A stretch of DNA of 64,000 bases from Rhodococcus sp. P1Y (GCF_003641205.1 NZ_CP032762.1:2418001-2482000); one strand, 5' to 3'. Shown: positions 45,463-54,749, numbered from the stretch's first letter. The notes: a model not told the origin generated them from the sequence alone. Numbers and translations are program-made.

Positions 45463-46613
45463 TGACGTCGTTGACTGGACTGCGCGTGCTCGATATCACG
45501 ACCAGCGTTGCCGGACCATTCGCTACTCTGATTCTCGGCGATTTAGGCGCAGACGTGATCAAGGTGGAGCGGCCGGTGTCGGGTGACGACACAAGGCGTT
45601 GGGGTCCGCCGTTCTGGAACGGTGAAAGCCCGCATTTCACAGCACTCAACCGCAACAAGCGCAGTGTCACACTGGATCTGAAAGATGAGTCGGATGCGTC
45701 GGTCTTCGGGTCGCTCGTCGATACGGCCGATGTATTGATACAGAATCTCCGGCCGGGGGCGCTCGCTCGCAACGGCTTCGGTTATGCCGCGTGCGCGGAA
45801 CGCAATCCCCTCTTGATCTATTGCGAGATGACGGGGTTCGGATCTGGCGGAACGCTGTCGGACCTCCCGGCATACGACCCCCTCATGCAGGCGTTCAGCG
45901 GCCTCATGAGCATGACGGGCGACGAACATGGCGAGCCTGCCCGGATACCTGTCTCCATCCTCGATCAGGGGACCGGTATGTGGGCTGCGATCGCCGTTCT
46001 CGATGCGCTACGAGACCGCGAGCGTACCGGTGTCGGGACCCATCTCGAAGTTTCGTTGTTGAATACGGCGCTGATGTGGCAACCGGCGCAGTTCGGCAAC
46101 TATTTCGCCGACCGCACAGTTCCGCAAAGGTTGGGGTCGGGGACCATCGGAATCTATCCGTACGCAGCGTTTCCCACAGACGACGGTTGGCTGGTGATTG
46201 CAGCAGGTAATCAGTCGCTCTGGCTCGCGCTCTGCGAGGTCCTGGCGCGGCCGGACCTCGCGGTCGATCCGAGGTTCATTGACAACCCTGCCAGGGTTGC
46301 CCATAGGAATGAACTTTCCGACGAGATAGCCGCCGCCCTGGCCGGTCGAACCACGGCGTGCTGGGCAGATGCGCTGACGCACGCCGGGGTGCCCTGCTCA
46401 CCTATTCATTCACTCGACCAGGTCGCAGAACACGAACACGTGGCAGCTATCGAGGCGTTCGGTGCGATCGAACATCCGAACATCGAGGATTTTCGCACTG
46501 TGAAACTACCGATGCGCAACAACGGACGGTACCCGCAACTACGGTTACCCGCCCCATTGTTGGGCGAGCATCAGCCTCGTTGGCTTGACTCCACGGACGG
46601 GTTCGAGAGATGA
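45462..46613 (+). CDS. CaiB/BaiF family CoA-transferase
   Basis: The 383-residue family III CoA-transferase starts one base inside the MBL stop (TGATG). It has LRVLDITTSVAGPFATLILG, LGADVIKVERP, LNRNKRSVTLDLK and, around the catalytic Asp, SILDQGTGMWAAIAVLDALR followed by VSLLNTALMW. It transfers CoA between carboxylic acids through an aspartyl-CoA intermediate and is the likely activating step for the acid taken up by the MFS protein. Confidence 0.88.
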   Translation: MTSLTGLRVLDITTSVAGPFATLILGDLGADVIKVERPVSGDDTRRWGPPFWNGESPHFTALNRNKRSVTLDLKDESDASVFGSLVDTADVLIQNLRPGALARNGFGYAACAERNPLLIYCEMTGFGSGGTLSDLPAYDPLMQAFSGLMSMTGDEHGEPARIPVSILDQGTGMWAAIAVLDALRDRERTGVGTHLEVSLLNTALMWQPAQFGNYFADRTVPQRLGSGTIGIYPYAAFPTDDGWLVIAAGNQSLWLALCEVLARPDLAVDPRFIDNPARVAHRNELSDEIAAALAGRTTACWADALTHAGVPCSPIHSLDQVAEHEHVAAIEAFGAIEHPNIEDFRTVKLPMRNNGRYPQLRLPAPLLGEHQPRWLDSTDGFER

Positions 46614-47740
46614 AACCTGATGTAATGCAGGGCCCGCAGGGTCTCCCGGATGTGATTCTCGTGGAAGAAGGCCTCCGAGAGGGGCTGCAGATCGAGAACC
46701 CCCGCATTCCCGTCGCGGACAAGATCCACCTACTCGACGAGTTGTCCTGGACAGGCTTGAAGCGCATCGTGGTCGGTAGCTTCGTAAGCCCCAAATGGAC
46801 ACCACAGATGGCCGAAATCGACACGATAGTAGAAGGTTTCAGCCCCAACCCGGACGTGGTGTACACGGCGCTCGCCCTCAACAAGACTGGCGTCGAACGG
46901 CGGGCGGCGTATATTCCTGTTCCATTGTCGCTCGACGACAACCGCCCGTCGACACGATTGCACCTGTGCGACGTGTTCGCGCAGCGAAACACCAACCGCA
47001 CACGTCAAGCCGAGATCGACTCATGGGCAGAAACAGCAGACCGGGCTGTCGAGTCCGGTGCGGCGGAGGCCGAAATCGGAGTCAACGCCGCGTGGGGTTC
47101 CAATTGGCTCGGCCCCTTCGACCTAGACGAACGTATCGAGTTCTTGGAACAACAACATCGCGTGTGGGAGTCCCGAGGTATCCGCGTCACGAAAGTGTTC
47201 CTCGGGGACCCGATGGGTTGGAACACACCCAACGCCGTAGCCCGCGATATCAAGGCAATCCTGGAACGTTGGCCACAGATCACTACCTTCCACCTTCATC
47301 TCCACAACACGCGCGGTTGCGCGCCCGTTTCGATTTACGCAGCTTTGGAAGCGTTGGGCGCCGGTCGCCGCGCCGTTGTCGATACCAGTATCGGTGGAAT
47401 GGCGGGGTGCCCCTACTGCGGCAACGGCCGTGCAGCGACGTTGTCACCCACAGAGGACATAGTTCATTTGTTGGAGGGCATGGGATATCGGACTGGCATC
47501 GACATGGATCGACTCATCGACGTGGTCGTGCTCGCCGAACGAATCGTCGGGCATTCGCTGTATGGCCACGTATCGAAATCCGGGCCCCTGCCTCTTGCGC
47601 ACGAACGCCGTTATCCCATGGATCTTCCGTTCATCGAAACCTTGGCTCAGGCGCAGCACTTCCGTTTGGGCGGGGACGCGTATGCCGGCCCGATCCGGCC
47701 ATGGCGAACACCGATCACTTCGATCTACAGACCCGATTGA
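46610..47740 (+). CDS. Hydroxymethylglutaryl-CoA lyase-like retro-aldol enzyme
   Basis: The 376-residue TIM-barrel protein has VEEGLREGLQIE at the position of the catalytic Arg motif, ITTFHLHLHNTRG with two metal His, and GGMAGCPYCGNGRAAT for the flexible Cys loop. It is longer than typical HMG-CoA lyase (about 300). It would cleave a 3-hydroxy-3-alkyl acyl-CoA, possibly releasing acetyl-CoA or a relative. ATGA overlaps join it to the CaiB gene. Confidence 0.85.
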   Translation: MKPDVMQGPQGLPDVILVEEGLREGLQIENPRIPVADKIHLLDELSWTGLKRIVVGSFVSPKWTPQMAEIDTIVEGFSPNPDVVYTALALNKTGVERRAAYIPVPLSLDDNRPSTRLHLCDVFAQRNTNRTRQAEIDSWAETADRAVESGAAEAEIGVNAAWGSNWLGPFDLDERIEFLEQQHRVWESRGIRVTKVFLGDPMGWNTPNAVARDIKAILERWPQITTFHLHLHNTRGCAPVSIYAALEALGAGRRAVVDTSIGGMAGCPYCGNGRAATLSPTEDIVHLLEGMGYRTGIDMDRLIDVVVLAERIVGHSLYGHVSKSGPLPLAHERRYPMDLPFIETLAQAQHFRLGGDAYAGPIRPWRTPITSIYRPD

Positions 47741-47762
47741 CCAGAGAAGGGATACAACTTCG

Positions 47763-49148
47763 ATGAACTGTTCTACCACTCGTACTCTTGCCGCGTACGC
47801 GATCGAAACCGACCTGAGCGACACGCCCGACGAGGCCATCGAACAAGCGGTGCGCACCCTCATCGATACCGTCGGAGTAACGATCGGCGGACGGAACGAG
47901 GCCGCGGTAGCCAAGGTACGGAAACTCGTCGGCACGCACCAGCACGGAAGCAGCACCGTACTCAGCGACGGCACGAAAGTCAGCCCTCTCGATGCTGCAC
48001 TGGTCAATGGGGTTGCCGCCCATGCGCTGGACTACGACGACGTCGTGGACTTCATCTACGGCCACCCAAGTGCCGTCTTGTGGCCGGCTTTACTAGCTGT
48101 CGGTGAAGATGTCGGCAGTTCGACGCGTCAACTCCTCGACGCGTACCTGATCGCCTTCGATATCGAGATCGGGCTTGCGTCAGGCCTGACAGTGCGCGAT
48201 CACTATTCGCAGGGTTGGCACTCGACAGCAACACTCGGTGTTGTCGCAGCGGCAGCAGGAGTATCGCGCCTCATAGGCAGCACCGCGGAGCAAACGGCTC
48301 ACGCGCTGGGCATCGCGGCCACAGCGGCAGGCGGTAGCCGCCAGAACTTCGGCAGTATGACGAAACCGCTGCATGCTGGTCTTGCGGCCAGGGACGCGGT
48401 CATGTCGGCGACACTCGCGCACGACGGGTTCACAGCGGATCCCGAACAGCTAGAGGGTCCGCTCGGCTATTTTGCGCTGTTCGGCGATCAGTCCCGACTT
48501 CATGATATTGATCAGGCGATGAAAGTCCCACCAGGCCAATCGATCCTCCAGCATCGGATCAATGTCAAGAAGTACCCCGCGTGCTACAACACACAACGAA
48601 CTTTAGATGCTGGATTGTTGATGGCCGAAAGGATCCACAGCGCAGCCTCAGAGGTCACCGCAGTACGCTTGACGGTCGAACCGGGCGGCCTGGATCCATT
48701 GATTCACCACCGTCCTAGCACCGGCCTGGAGGGAAAGTTCAGCGCGGAATACGCGGTCGTGGCGTCACTGCTCGACAAGCGAATAAACCTCGATACTTAC
48801 ACGACCGATATGGTCGAACGGTCCGAAGTGCAGAGGATGCTGAAGCTAGTGACCGTCGCAGAAGACTCCGTACCGCCGTCCGGCGAGGCCGAATGGGATC
48901 AGGCGTATGCCGTGGTGGATGTTCAATTGAGTGACGGATCGACTGTGGTCGAACGCGTTGACATTCCTCGGGGAGATTGTCGCAATCCTCTGAGTCGCGA
49001 CGAGCTGTTTCGAAAGTACGAAGACTGCCTCGGATTCGGCCAGATCGAGCAAAACCAGGAACTCCTCGACCTGCTGTCGAACTTCTCGAACGACGAGCGC
49101 TTCACAGGTTTCCCGGAGCTGCAGCCCGTGCTCGAGCCCACGATGTAG
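47763..49148 (+). CDS. MmgE/PrpD family protein
   Basis: The 461-residue protein shows the family start TRTLAAYAIETDLSDTPDEA, the conserved VNGVAAHALDYDDVVDFIYG, HPSAVLWPALLAVGE and INVKKYPACYNTQRTLDAGL. Relatives include 2-methylcitrate dehydratase, cis-aconitate decarboxylase and iminodisuccinate epimerase, all acting on polycarboxylates. The start at the ATG at 47763 fits the family and follows GAAGGGA. It is the last gene of the operon and hints that a branched di- or tricarboxylate is the substrate. Confidence 0.85.
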   Translation: MNCSTTRTLAAYAIETDLSDTPDEAIEQAVRTLIDTVGVTIGGRNEAAVAKVRKLVGTHQHGSSTVLSDGTKVSPLDAALVNGVAAHALDYDDVVDFIYGHPSAVLWPALLAVGEDVGSSTRQLLDAYLIAFDIEIGLASGLTVRDHYSQGWHSTATLGVVAAAAGVSRLIGSTAEQTAHALGIAATAAGGSRQNFGSMTKPLHAGLAARDAVMSATLAHDGFTADPEQLEGPLGYFALFGDQSRLHDIDQAMKVPPGQSILQHRINVKKYPACYNTQRTLDAGLLMAERIHSAASEVTAVRLTVEPGGLDPLIHHRPSTGLEGKFSAEYAVVASLLDKRINLDTYTTDMVERSEVQRMLKLVTVAEDSVPPSGEAEWDQAYAVVDVQLSDGSTVVERVDIPRGDCRNPLSRDELFRKYEDCLGFGQIEQNQELLDLLSNFSNDERFTGFPELQPVLEPTM

Positions 49149-49170
49149 CCCACGCACAGGAGAACAGACG

Positions 49171-49479
49171 ATGGTGGATCGAAGCCCTCGCAACCCGATT
49201 TTGCCCGGCGGAAGGCTGGATCAGTGGGAGTGGCAACTCCGCGCACAGTGTCGATCGATGCCCGTGTCGATCTTTTACCCACCGCACGGGCTCCGGGGCC
49301 ATTCGCTGACACGGTACGAAGCCGCGGCGAAGTTGGTGTGCGTGCCGTGCCCGGTGCGCGCAGCTTGCCTGGGGCATGCCGTGGCGGTTCATGAACCGTA
49401 CGGCATTTGGGGAGGTCTTACCGCCCGCGAGCGAAATGTCGGTGATGGACGTGATCGATTCGTTCCTGTGGCGCGATGA
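49171..49479 (+). CDS. WhiB-family iron-sulfur regulator
   Basis: The 102-residue protein has four Cys in WhiB spacing: C27 (LRAQCR), C57 and C60 (VCVPC) and C66 (RAAC), followed by GIWGGLTARER, the turn typical of the family. It should bind a [4Fe-4S] cluster and act with the primary sigma factor. The ATG follows AGGAGAACAG. The N-terminus and SIFYPPHGLRG stretch recall WhiB1/WhiB5-like proteins, but the exact subgroup is not decided. It is not obviously linked to the operon before it. Confidence 0.9.
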   Translation: MVDRSPRNPILPGGRLDQWEWQLRAQCRSMPVSIFYPPHGLRGHSLTRYEAAAKLVCVPCPVRAACLGHAVAVHEPYGIWGGLTARERNVGDGRDRFVPVAR

Positions 49480-49663
49480 CCCGGATGGTGAGCAATGGTG
49501 GGCGACGGTGCTGGGGATCAACATCGGTGAACAGGTCAGTGCCACCGTGGATATCGTCGATCAGCAGGGGAAAGCGCCCTCCGGGTTGGTATTGGTGACG
49601 ATTGTGTTTCCGCCAGCCCGTTTGGCTGCGTACATCGCCGTGTCCGCCCAGCGGCACACCTGA
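49436..49663 (+). CDS. Possible small protein overlapping the whiB 3' end
   Basis: A frame from the ATG at 49436 gives 75 residues starting MSVMDVIDSFLWRDDPDGEQ, with a plausible alternating strand pattern (VLGINIGEQVSATVDIV). It overlaps whiB by 44 bp and the diguanylate cyclase gene on the other strand by 103 bp. No ribosome-binding site or domain is clear, so chance is a real alternative. Confidence 0.25.
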   Translation: MSVMDVIDSFLWRDDPDGEQWWATVLGINIGEQVSATVDIVDQQGKAPSGLVLVTIVFPPARLAAYIAVSAQRHT

Positions 49664-50643
49664 TCGTAGCTAGCTGGGAGGGTGTTCGCCGTTGTGTGGG
49701 CGATGCCGATACTGACCGTCACCGCTGGGTCGGAACCTACGCCGTCCGCCAGTGCTATCCGCAATGTGTCCGCGAAGGCGAATGCCGCCGCGGGCTCGAC
49801 GAAGGTGAGAACAGCGAACTCTTCTCCTCCGGTGCGTGCGGTAATGGCCGGCGCAGCAAAGGTGCCGCTGATCGCCGATGCAGTTCGGCGCAGTACCGCA
49901 TCGCCCTGGGCGTGTCCGTATCGGTCGTTGACTTTCTTGAAGTTGTCGATGTCGATGACCACGACCGCAGCCGAACCTCCCGCGGGCAGTGTCTCGGTAA
50001 GTGCGGCGGCCAACCCGCGCCGGTTACGCAATCCGGTGAGCGGATCGAAGAACGCAGTGGCCGCGTCGCGGCGTAGCAACACCAGTAGAGACTGGGTCAG
50101 GATCGGCGCGGAGAACAACACCAACGTCAGCATGACCAGGTATGCGCTGGCCAGTACTACATCGGCATCAGGCGCCGTCACCGCTCTGGTGAACAAGATC
50201 CCCGAGATCACGATCGCCCACGATTGATGTCCGAAGAACAGTTTCGGGCTGTGAAATGCCGCAATGTAGCTGCCGTTGACGCCTAGCGCGGCTGCACAGG
50301 GCAGCGCCACCATCGGATCGCTGAGCATCAGCAACGCTCCAGCAGAGCTGGCTTCGAGATACACCACGAACATCTTCGAGACGGTCTCACTGGGCCACGG
50401 TCCCCGTATCCAGGCCGCCCCGACGATTCCTGCGATCCCGGCGAGCATATACCCGGCGGCGTATTCGGATGGCTCGCCGATCCCTGCCGGGGTGTGCGCT
50501 GCGAGCACACAGAGTGCGGAGTAGAGCAGGCACCAGATACCGACGGCGATGTGCGCGCGCTGCAGTATCGGGTTGGTGCGGTGATAGGCGGTGGTCCACG
50601 CGAAATCGGACGGTTGTGTCCACCATCGATGAAGCATGTGCAT
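49561..50643 (-). CDS. Membrane-bound diguanylate cyclase (GGDEF domain)
   Basis: The 360-residue protein has about six membrane helices in residues 25-200 and then a GGDEF domain: FFDPLTGLRNRRGL, VVVIDIDNFKKVNDRYGHAQ, the active signature GGEEF near residue 272 and MYAAKRAGG at the end. The signature and the metal Asp residues are intact, so it should make cyclic di-GMP from two GTP. There is no RxxD inhibitory site visible before GGEEF. The membrane part presumably senses a signal; it is not a domain I recognise. Confidence 0.87.
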   Translation of the reverse strand: MHMLHRWWTQPSDFAWTTAYHRTNPILQRAHIAVGIWCLLYSALCVLAAHTPAGIGEPSEYAAGYMLAGIAGIVGAAWIRGPWPSETVSKMFVVYLEASSAGALLMLSDPMVALPCAAALGVNGSYIAAFHSPKLFFGHQSWAIVISGILFTRAVTAPDADVVLASAYLVMLTLVLFSAPILTQSLLVLLRRDAATAFFDPLTGLRNRRGLAAALTETLPAGGSAAVVVIDIDNFKKVNDRYGHAQGDAVLRRTASAISGTFAAPAITARTGGEEFAVLTFVEPAAAFAFADTLRIALADGVGSDPAVTVSIGIAHTTANTLPASYDQVCRWADTAMYAAKRAGGNTIVTNTNPEGAFPC

Positions 50644-51016
50644 TCTCGGGTGCGCCTTGTTGCATCAGAAGGAGCGCCACCGTGGCGCGGTAGGACTACC
50701 GAGCCAACCCCGTTACTCCCGCAGTGACTTCAACATTCAATCAGAAGACCTCACCCGTGTGGTGCGACACCCGGCGCAGCACGCTCTGAAGCGGTATTCG
50801 CGAGGTCCGGCTGATGACGGCTTCGGGGACGACAGGTGGAATATTCCAGGGTTCCAGCGGTGCCCATCTGATTCAGCGATGGGGGACCATCGGGTCGTCG
50901 GCCAGATAGGTTGCCTCGTTCACGCTTCGGCCATAGTTCGTTCACAAGAGCGCCCGATTCACTTCAGACGATGGTGGTCTTAGGCGGTACCGAATCGCCA
51001 CGAGGAGGACGGGACC
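50644..51016. other. Intergenic region (373 bp) between the cyclase gene and the phosphonoacetate operon
   Basis: It holds the divergent promoters of the diguanylate cyclase and dctA genes. A GAGGAGG ribosome-binding site (51002-51008) serves the ATG at 51017. No gene or strong hairpin was found. Confidence 0.45.
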
Positions 51017-52408
51017 ATGTCACACCCACCGAACACGGAACGGGTAATCGCCGCGGTGCAACGAACCCCGTGGTACCGCCATCTGTACGTCTGGGTCCTC
51101 ACTGCCATGGCACTGGGCACCGCAGTCGGCCTTCTCTGGCCGACGACCGGCAAGGCACTCAAACCGCTCGGGGACGCATTTGTCAGCCTCCTGACGATGA
51201 CACTCGCGCCGCTCGTGCTGTGCATGGTCGTTGCAGGCATCGGGGCCGTCGCGAATCTCGGCTCCGTCGGCAAAGTGGCCTTGCGATCGATAATCTACTT
51301 CGAAGTCGTAACCTCGATTGCCCTCGGCCTCGGATTGCTGGCCGTCAACGTCATCAAGCCAGGCGCAGGCCTCAATGCAGACGTCGACTCGCTCGAGGTC
51401 ACTGACAAGGTCGCAGACGGAATCGCTGCCGGCGGGGACCTGTCCTGGTACGACTACATCCTCCAGATCATCCCGTCCAACATCATTGCGAGTTTGGCAG
51501 AAGGAGCCATCCTCCCGGTCCTCTTCTTCGCAATTGTCTTCGGCGTCAGCCTTCAGCTGATGGGGGAGCGCGGTCGCGACATCGCGCGCGGCGTGGAGCG
51601 GCTGAGTGAGGCACTTTTTCAGGTTGTCAGGATCGTCTTGTGGGCGGCACCGGTCGGGGTCTTCGGGGCCATGGCATTCACGGCTGGAAATTTCGGTGCC
51701 GCGTCGTTGGGTGCGCTGGCAAAATTGATAGCGACGTTCTACGCCACGTCCCTGGTGTTCGTCGTCTTCGTTCTCGGCGGCATCCTCATGTTGGTCGGCT
51801 TACGTCCCTGGCGAGTGCTGCGTTACCTCAAAGACGAGGTTCTACTTGCTCTCGGTGCGTCGTCTTCGGAGGTCGCGCTACCCGGAATTGTGCGCAAACT
51901 GGAGAATATCGGCGTCGAGAAAGGCACGGCGGGCATCAGTGTCACCGCCGGATATTCTTTCAACCTCGACGGCACCTGCATCTATCTCACTTTGACGACG
52001 GTATTCATCGCTCAGGCACTCGGCATCGACCTCTCATTGGGTCAGCAGGTAATCCTGCTGTTGGTGATGTTGTTGGCGTCCAAGGGGACTGCGGGGGTCA
52101 CCGGCGGGGGATTCGTGATGCTGACCACGAGTGTTTCCGCGACGAACCTGATACCGGTGGCTGGAGTCATGCTGGTCTTCGGAATCGACCGGTTCATGTC
52201 CGAGTGTCGCGCGGTGGTGAACTCGCTCGGCAACGCAGTGGCCGGCATTGTTGTCGCCCGCTGGCAGGGCGAAATCGAACCAGATCAGGTGCACGCGATC
52301 ATGGCCGGACATCGACCTGGGTTCGTTCCTGAACTGAATCCCCAACCGACGGCTTTCGACGACGCATTTATTCTCCCGGATCCGCAACCTGTCTCGTCGT
52401 CGCGATGA
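51017..52408 (+). CDS. Dicarboxylate/amino acid:cation symporter (DctA-like)
   Basis: The 463-residue protein has the SDF-family build of eight helices plus two hairpins. Visible motifs are LLTMTLAPLVLCMVVAGIGA, ALGASSSEVALPGIVRKLEN (serine-rich hairpin 1), AGYSFNLDGTCIYLTLTTVF (substrate-site NLDG) and SKGTAGVTGGGFVMLTT (hairpin 2). Normal substrates are C4-dicarboxylates taken up with H+ or Na+. It is coupled to lysR and phnA by overlaps, so it may import phosphonoacetate, which resembles a dicarboxylate in charge and shape. Confidence 0.88.
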   Translation: MSHPPNTERVIAAVQRTPWYRHLYVWVLTAMALGTAVGLLWPTTGKALKPLGDAFVSLLTMTLAPLVLCMVVAGIGAVANLGSVGKVALRSIIYFEVVTSIALGLGLLAVNVIKPGAGLNADVDSLEVTDKVADGIAAGGDLSWYDYILQIIPSNIIASLAEGAILPVLFFAIVFGVSLQLMGERGRDIARGVERLSEALFQVVRIVLWAAPVGVFGAMAFTAGNFGAASLGALAKLIATFYATSLVFVVFVLGGILMLVGLRPWRVLRYLKDEVLLALGASSSEVALPGIVRKLENIGVEKGTAGISVTAGYSFNLDGTCIYLTLTTVFIAQALGIDLSLGQQVILLLVMLLASKGTAGVTGGGFVMLTTSVSATNLIPVAGVMLVFGIDRFMSECRAVVNSLGNAVAGIVVARWQGEIEPDQVHAIMAGHRPGFVPELNPQPTAFDDAFILPDPQPVSSSR

Positions 52409-53334
52409 CGCTCGCCAGCTTGCGCCGGTTGCGGGTGTTCGTGGGCATCGTGGACGCGGGAAGCGTATCCGCCGGAGCGCGTGTTCTGGGAATCACCCAA
52501 TCCACGGCGTCGACCCATCTCCGGCAGCTCGAAGTCGAGGTCGGATCACTGCTCATCGATCGAACCGGCCGACGCTTCGTGCCGACCGAGGCAGGCGCCG
52601 TCCTTCTCGCACACGCTCGTTCCATGATCGCCATTGCCGACGAAGCCGTGGATGATTTGGCGAAGATGAGTCTTCGGCCCTTGACAGGAGCTCTCGTAGT
52701 AGGGGCAACGACGACTACCACCGAAGGCTCGTTCCTTCCCGCTGCGCTGCGCGCCTTCACAGCTGCCTTCCCCGAGGTCACGCTCGATCTGCGGGTTGAG
52801 AACTCGACGACGCTGCTGCGCAATGTATTCGACGGCGACGTCGGCGTTGCGGTTCTCGCCGACGAGGTGGACAGTCCTGCGCTCACCGTCATTCCGCTCG
52901 CGCCGGAGGATCAAATCGTCATCGTCTCCAGCGCGCACCCTTTGGCAGGTTCGTCGGTCGATCCTCGTGCGATGCGCGGCTCGGTTGTCCTTCTGCGTGA
53001 ACATGGCTCGGCAACAAGGAAATTCCAGGAATCATTGCTGGAAAAATGGAGGATTCCGTCGGTTCGCACGTGGACTCTTGCAAGTACTGGCGCGATCGTG
53101 GCCGCCGTGGCGGAAGGCCTGGGTTCATCCTGTCTGCCCCGAGTGGCGTGCCAGGATGCTCTGACGTCGAGCAGGATTGCCGAGCTGAGCCTCGACCCGC
53201 CGCCACCGGCTCGGCCGGTCTGCGTGATTCACCGCAACGACCGCCACCTGAGCCGAGTCGAAGAACATTTTCTCGCCCTTGTCGCCGACGGCATTCCACC
53301 GACGGCACAGCTACGAAAAGGAGCTACACCATGA
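52405..53334 (+). CDS. LysR-type regulator of the phosphonoacetate operon (PhnR-like)
   Basis: The 309-residue protein starts MTLASLRRLRVFVGIVDAGS, overlapping the transporter stop by 4 bp. It has a LysR helix-turn-helix (AGARVLGITQSTASTHLRQL) and a periplasmic-binding-like effector domain starting near residue 95 (GALVVGATTTTTEGSFLPAA). It lies between the transporter and phnA in one transcript and is the obvious sensor of phosphonoacetate, as in other phnA loci with a LysR gene. Confidence 0.87.
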   Translation: MTLASLRRLRVFVGIVDAGSVSAGARVLGITQSTASTHLRQLEVEVGSLLIDRTGRRFVPTEAGAVLLAHARSMIAIADEAVDDLAKMSLRPLTGALVVGATTTTTEGSFLPAALRAFTAAFPEVTLDLRVENSTTLLRNVFDGDVGVAVLADEVDSPALTVIPLAPEDQIVIVSSAHPLAGSSVDPRAMRGSVVLLREHGSATRKFQESLLEKWRIPSVRTWTLASTGAIVAAVAEGLGSSCLPRVACQDALTSSRIAELSLDPPPPARPVCVIHRNDRHLSRVEEHFLALVADGIPPTAQLRKGATP

Positions 53335-54689
53335 AGTCACGTACGTTCAGCGTCAACTCTCGGACTTACGTCCTACCCCAGGCGCCGGTGGTGGTGATCT
53401 GCATCGACGGCAGCGAGCCCGACTACCACGTCGAGGCGATGAAGGCTGGGGTGATGCCGTGGCTGAGCAGCATTCTCGACGGTGAGTCGAGTTCTTGGCC
53501 CGCGCATTGCGCGATGCCGGCGTTGACCAACCCGAACAACGTCTCCATTGCCACCGGGCATCCCCCCAAGGTTCACGGCATCAGCGGCAATTACATCTTC
53601 GACACCGCAAGCGGTGAAGAAGTATTGATGAACGACAAGCGATTCCTGCGAGCGCCCAGCGTCTTCGCGGCAGCCAACGAAGCCGGCCTCGACGTCGTCG
53701 TAGTCACCGCGAAGGACAAGCTACGACGCCTGCTGGGTGCCGGTCTTGTCGAAGAGGGACCCAGCATGAACGGAGGCGCGACGTTCGACATGCCCTCCCG
53801 GACCGGGATCTGCTTCTCTGCCGAGAAGGCCGATCAGGCCACATTGACGGACAACGGAATCGACAACGTACTCGAACTGGTCGGCAAGCCGCTTCCCGAG
53901 GTCTATTCGGCAGATTTGTCCGAATTCGCGCTGGCGGCCGGAGTCAAGATCCTCGAGTCCCGAGGTGCGGACCTGATGTACCTGACGTTGACCGACTACA
54001 TTCAGCACAAGCATGCCCCTGGGACCGATGTCGCGAATGACTTCTACGCCATGATCGATTCCTATGCCGCTCGGTTGGATGCGCTGGGAGCAGTTGTCGT
54101 GCTGACTGCCGACCACGGCATGAGTGCGAAGACCGACCACGCCGGTATCACGCGTGTGGTCTACGTCGAGGACGAGGTCCGCCGCATTCTGGGAGCCCCG
54201 CCGGCAGATGCCGGCAATGCGGGCGCAGATGGTATTCGTGTAATCCTGCCGATCACCGACCCGTACACAGTGCACCACGGCGCTCTCGGTTCGTTCGCCA
54301 GCATCTATTTGCCCGGCGACGCGGACCGAGATCTGGTCATCGAACAACTCCGACAGTTGGACGGGGTGCAGTCAGTCCACACCCGAGAGGAAGCGGTCGA
54401 CGTCTACCACCAGCCAGCTGACCGGATCGGGGACATCATTCTGCTCGCCGAAGCCGGTACAGCGGTGGGCCGGTATGCCGACTGGCACGACCTCAGCGGA
54501 TTGGATGCGCCGCTCCGCTCCCACGGAGCTCTCGGTGAACTGCAGATCCCCTTCATCATCAACCGCCGCCTACCGCAGCCCGAGCTGCTAGACGAGCCCT
54601 ACGGTGATCCGGCGTTCGTGCACAACTACGACGCGTTCTGGATAGCCACAACACTGGTTGCGGACGCAGAAGCCCTCGCCGCAAGCTGA
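53331..54689 (+). CDS. phnA: Phosphonoacetate hydrolase
   Basis: The 452-residue protein belongs to the alkaline-phosphatase superfamily and fits PhnA. The two-zinc site can be traced: D26 in VICIDGSEPDY, the nucleophile T66 in PALTNPNNVSIATGHPP, D222 and H226 in TLTDYIQHKHAPG, D261 and H262 in TADHGMSAKTDH, and H398 in SHGALGE. It splits phosphonoacetate to acetate and phosphate, giving the cell carbon and phosphorus. The ATG overlaps the lysR stop by 4 bp. A hairpin at 54703-54749 ends the transcript. Confidence 0.92.
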   Translation: MKSRTFSVNSRTYVLPQAPVVVICIDGSEPDYHVEAMKAGVMPWLSSILDGESSSWPAHCAMPALTNPNNVSIATGHPPKVHGISGNYIFDTASGEEVLMNDKRFLRAPSVFAAANEAGLDVVVVTAKDKLRRLLGAGLVEEGPSMNGGATFDMPSRTGICFSAEKADQATLTDNGIDNVLELVGKPLPEVYSADLSEFALAAGVKILESRGADLMYLTLTDYIQHKHAPGTDVANDFYAMIDSYAARLDALGAVVVLTADHGMSAKTDHAGITRVVYVEDEVRRILGAPPADAGNAGADGIRVILPITDPYTVHHGALGSFASIYLPGDADRDLVIEQLRQLDGVQSVHTREEAVDVYHQPADRIGDIILLAEAGTAVGRYADWHDLSGLDAPLRSHGALGELQIPFIINRRLPQPELLDEPYGDPAFVHNYDAFWIATTLVADAEALAAS

Positions 54690-54702
54690 GCCAGCGGGAC
54701 GA

Positions 54703-54749
54703 GCATCCTCGGGGGGCCCTTCACGTGATGATGGGGGCCCCGAGGATGC
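54703..54749. terminator. Hairpin shared by the convergent phnA and SDR genes
   Basis: GCATCCTCGGGG (54703-54714) and CCCCGAGGATGC (54738-54749) are perfect 12-bp arms with a 23-bp loop. The right arm lies in the last codons of the SDR gene (encoding RILGAP), so the structure can stop transcripts from both sides. Confidence 0.7.
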
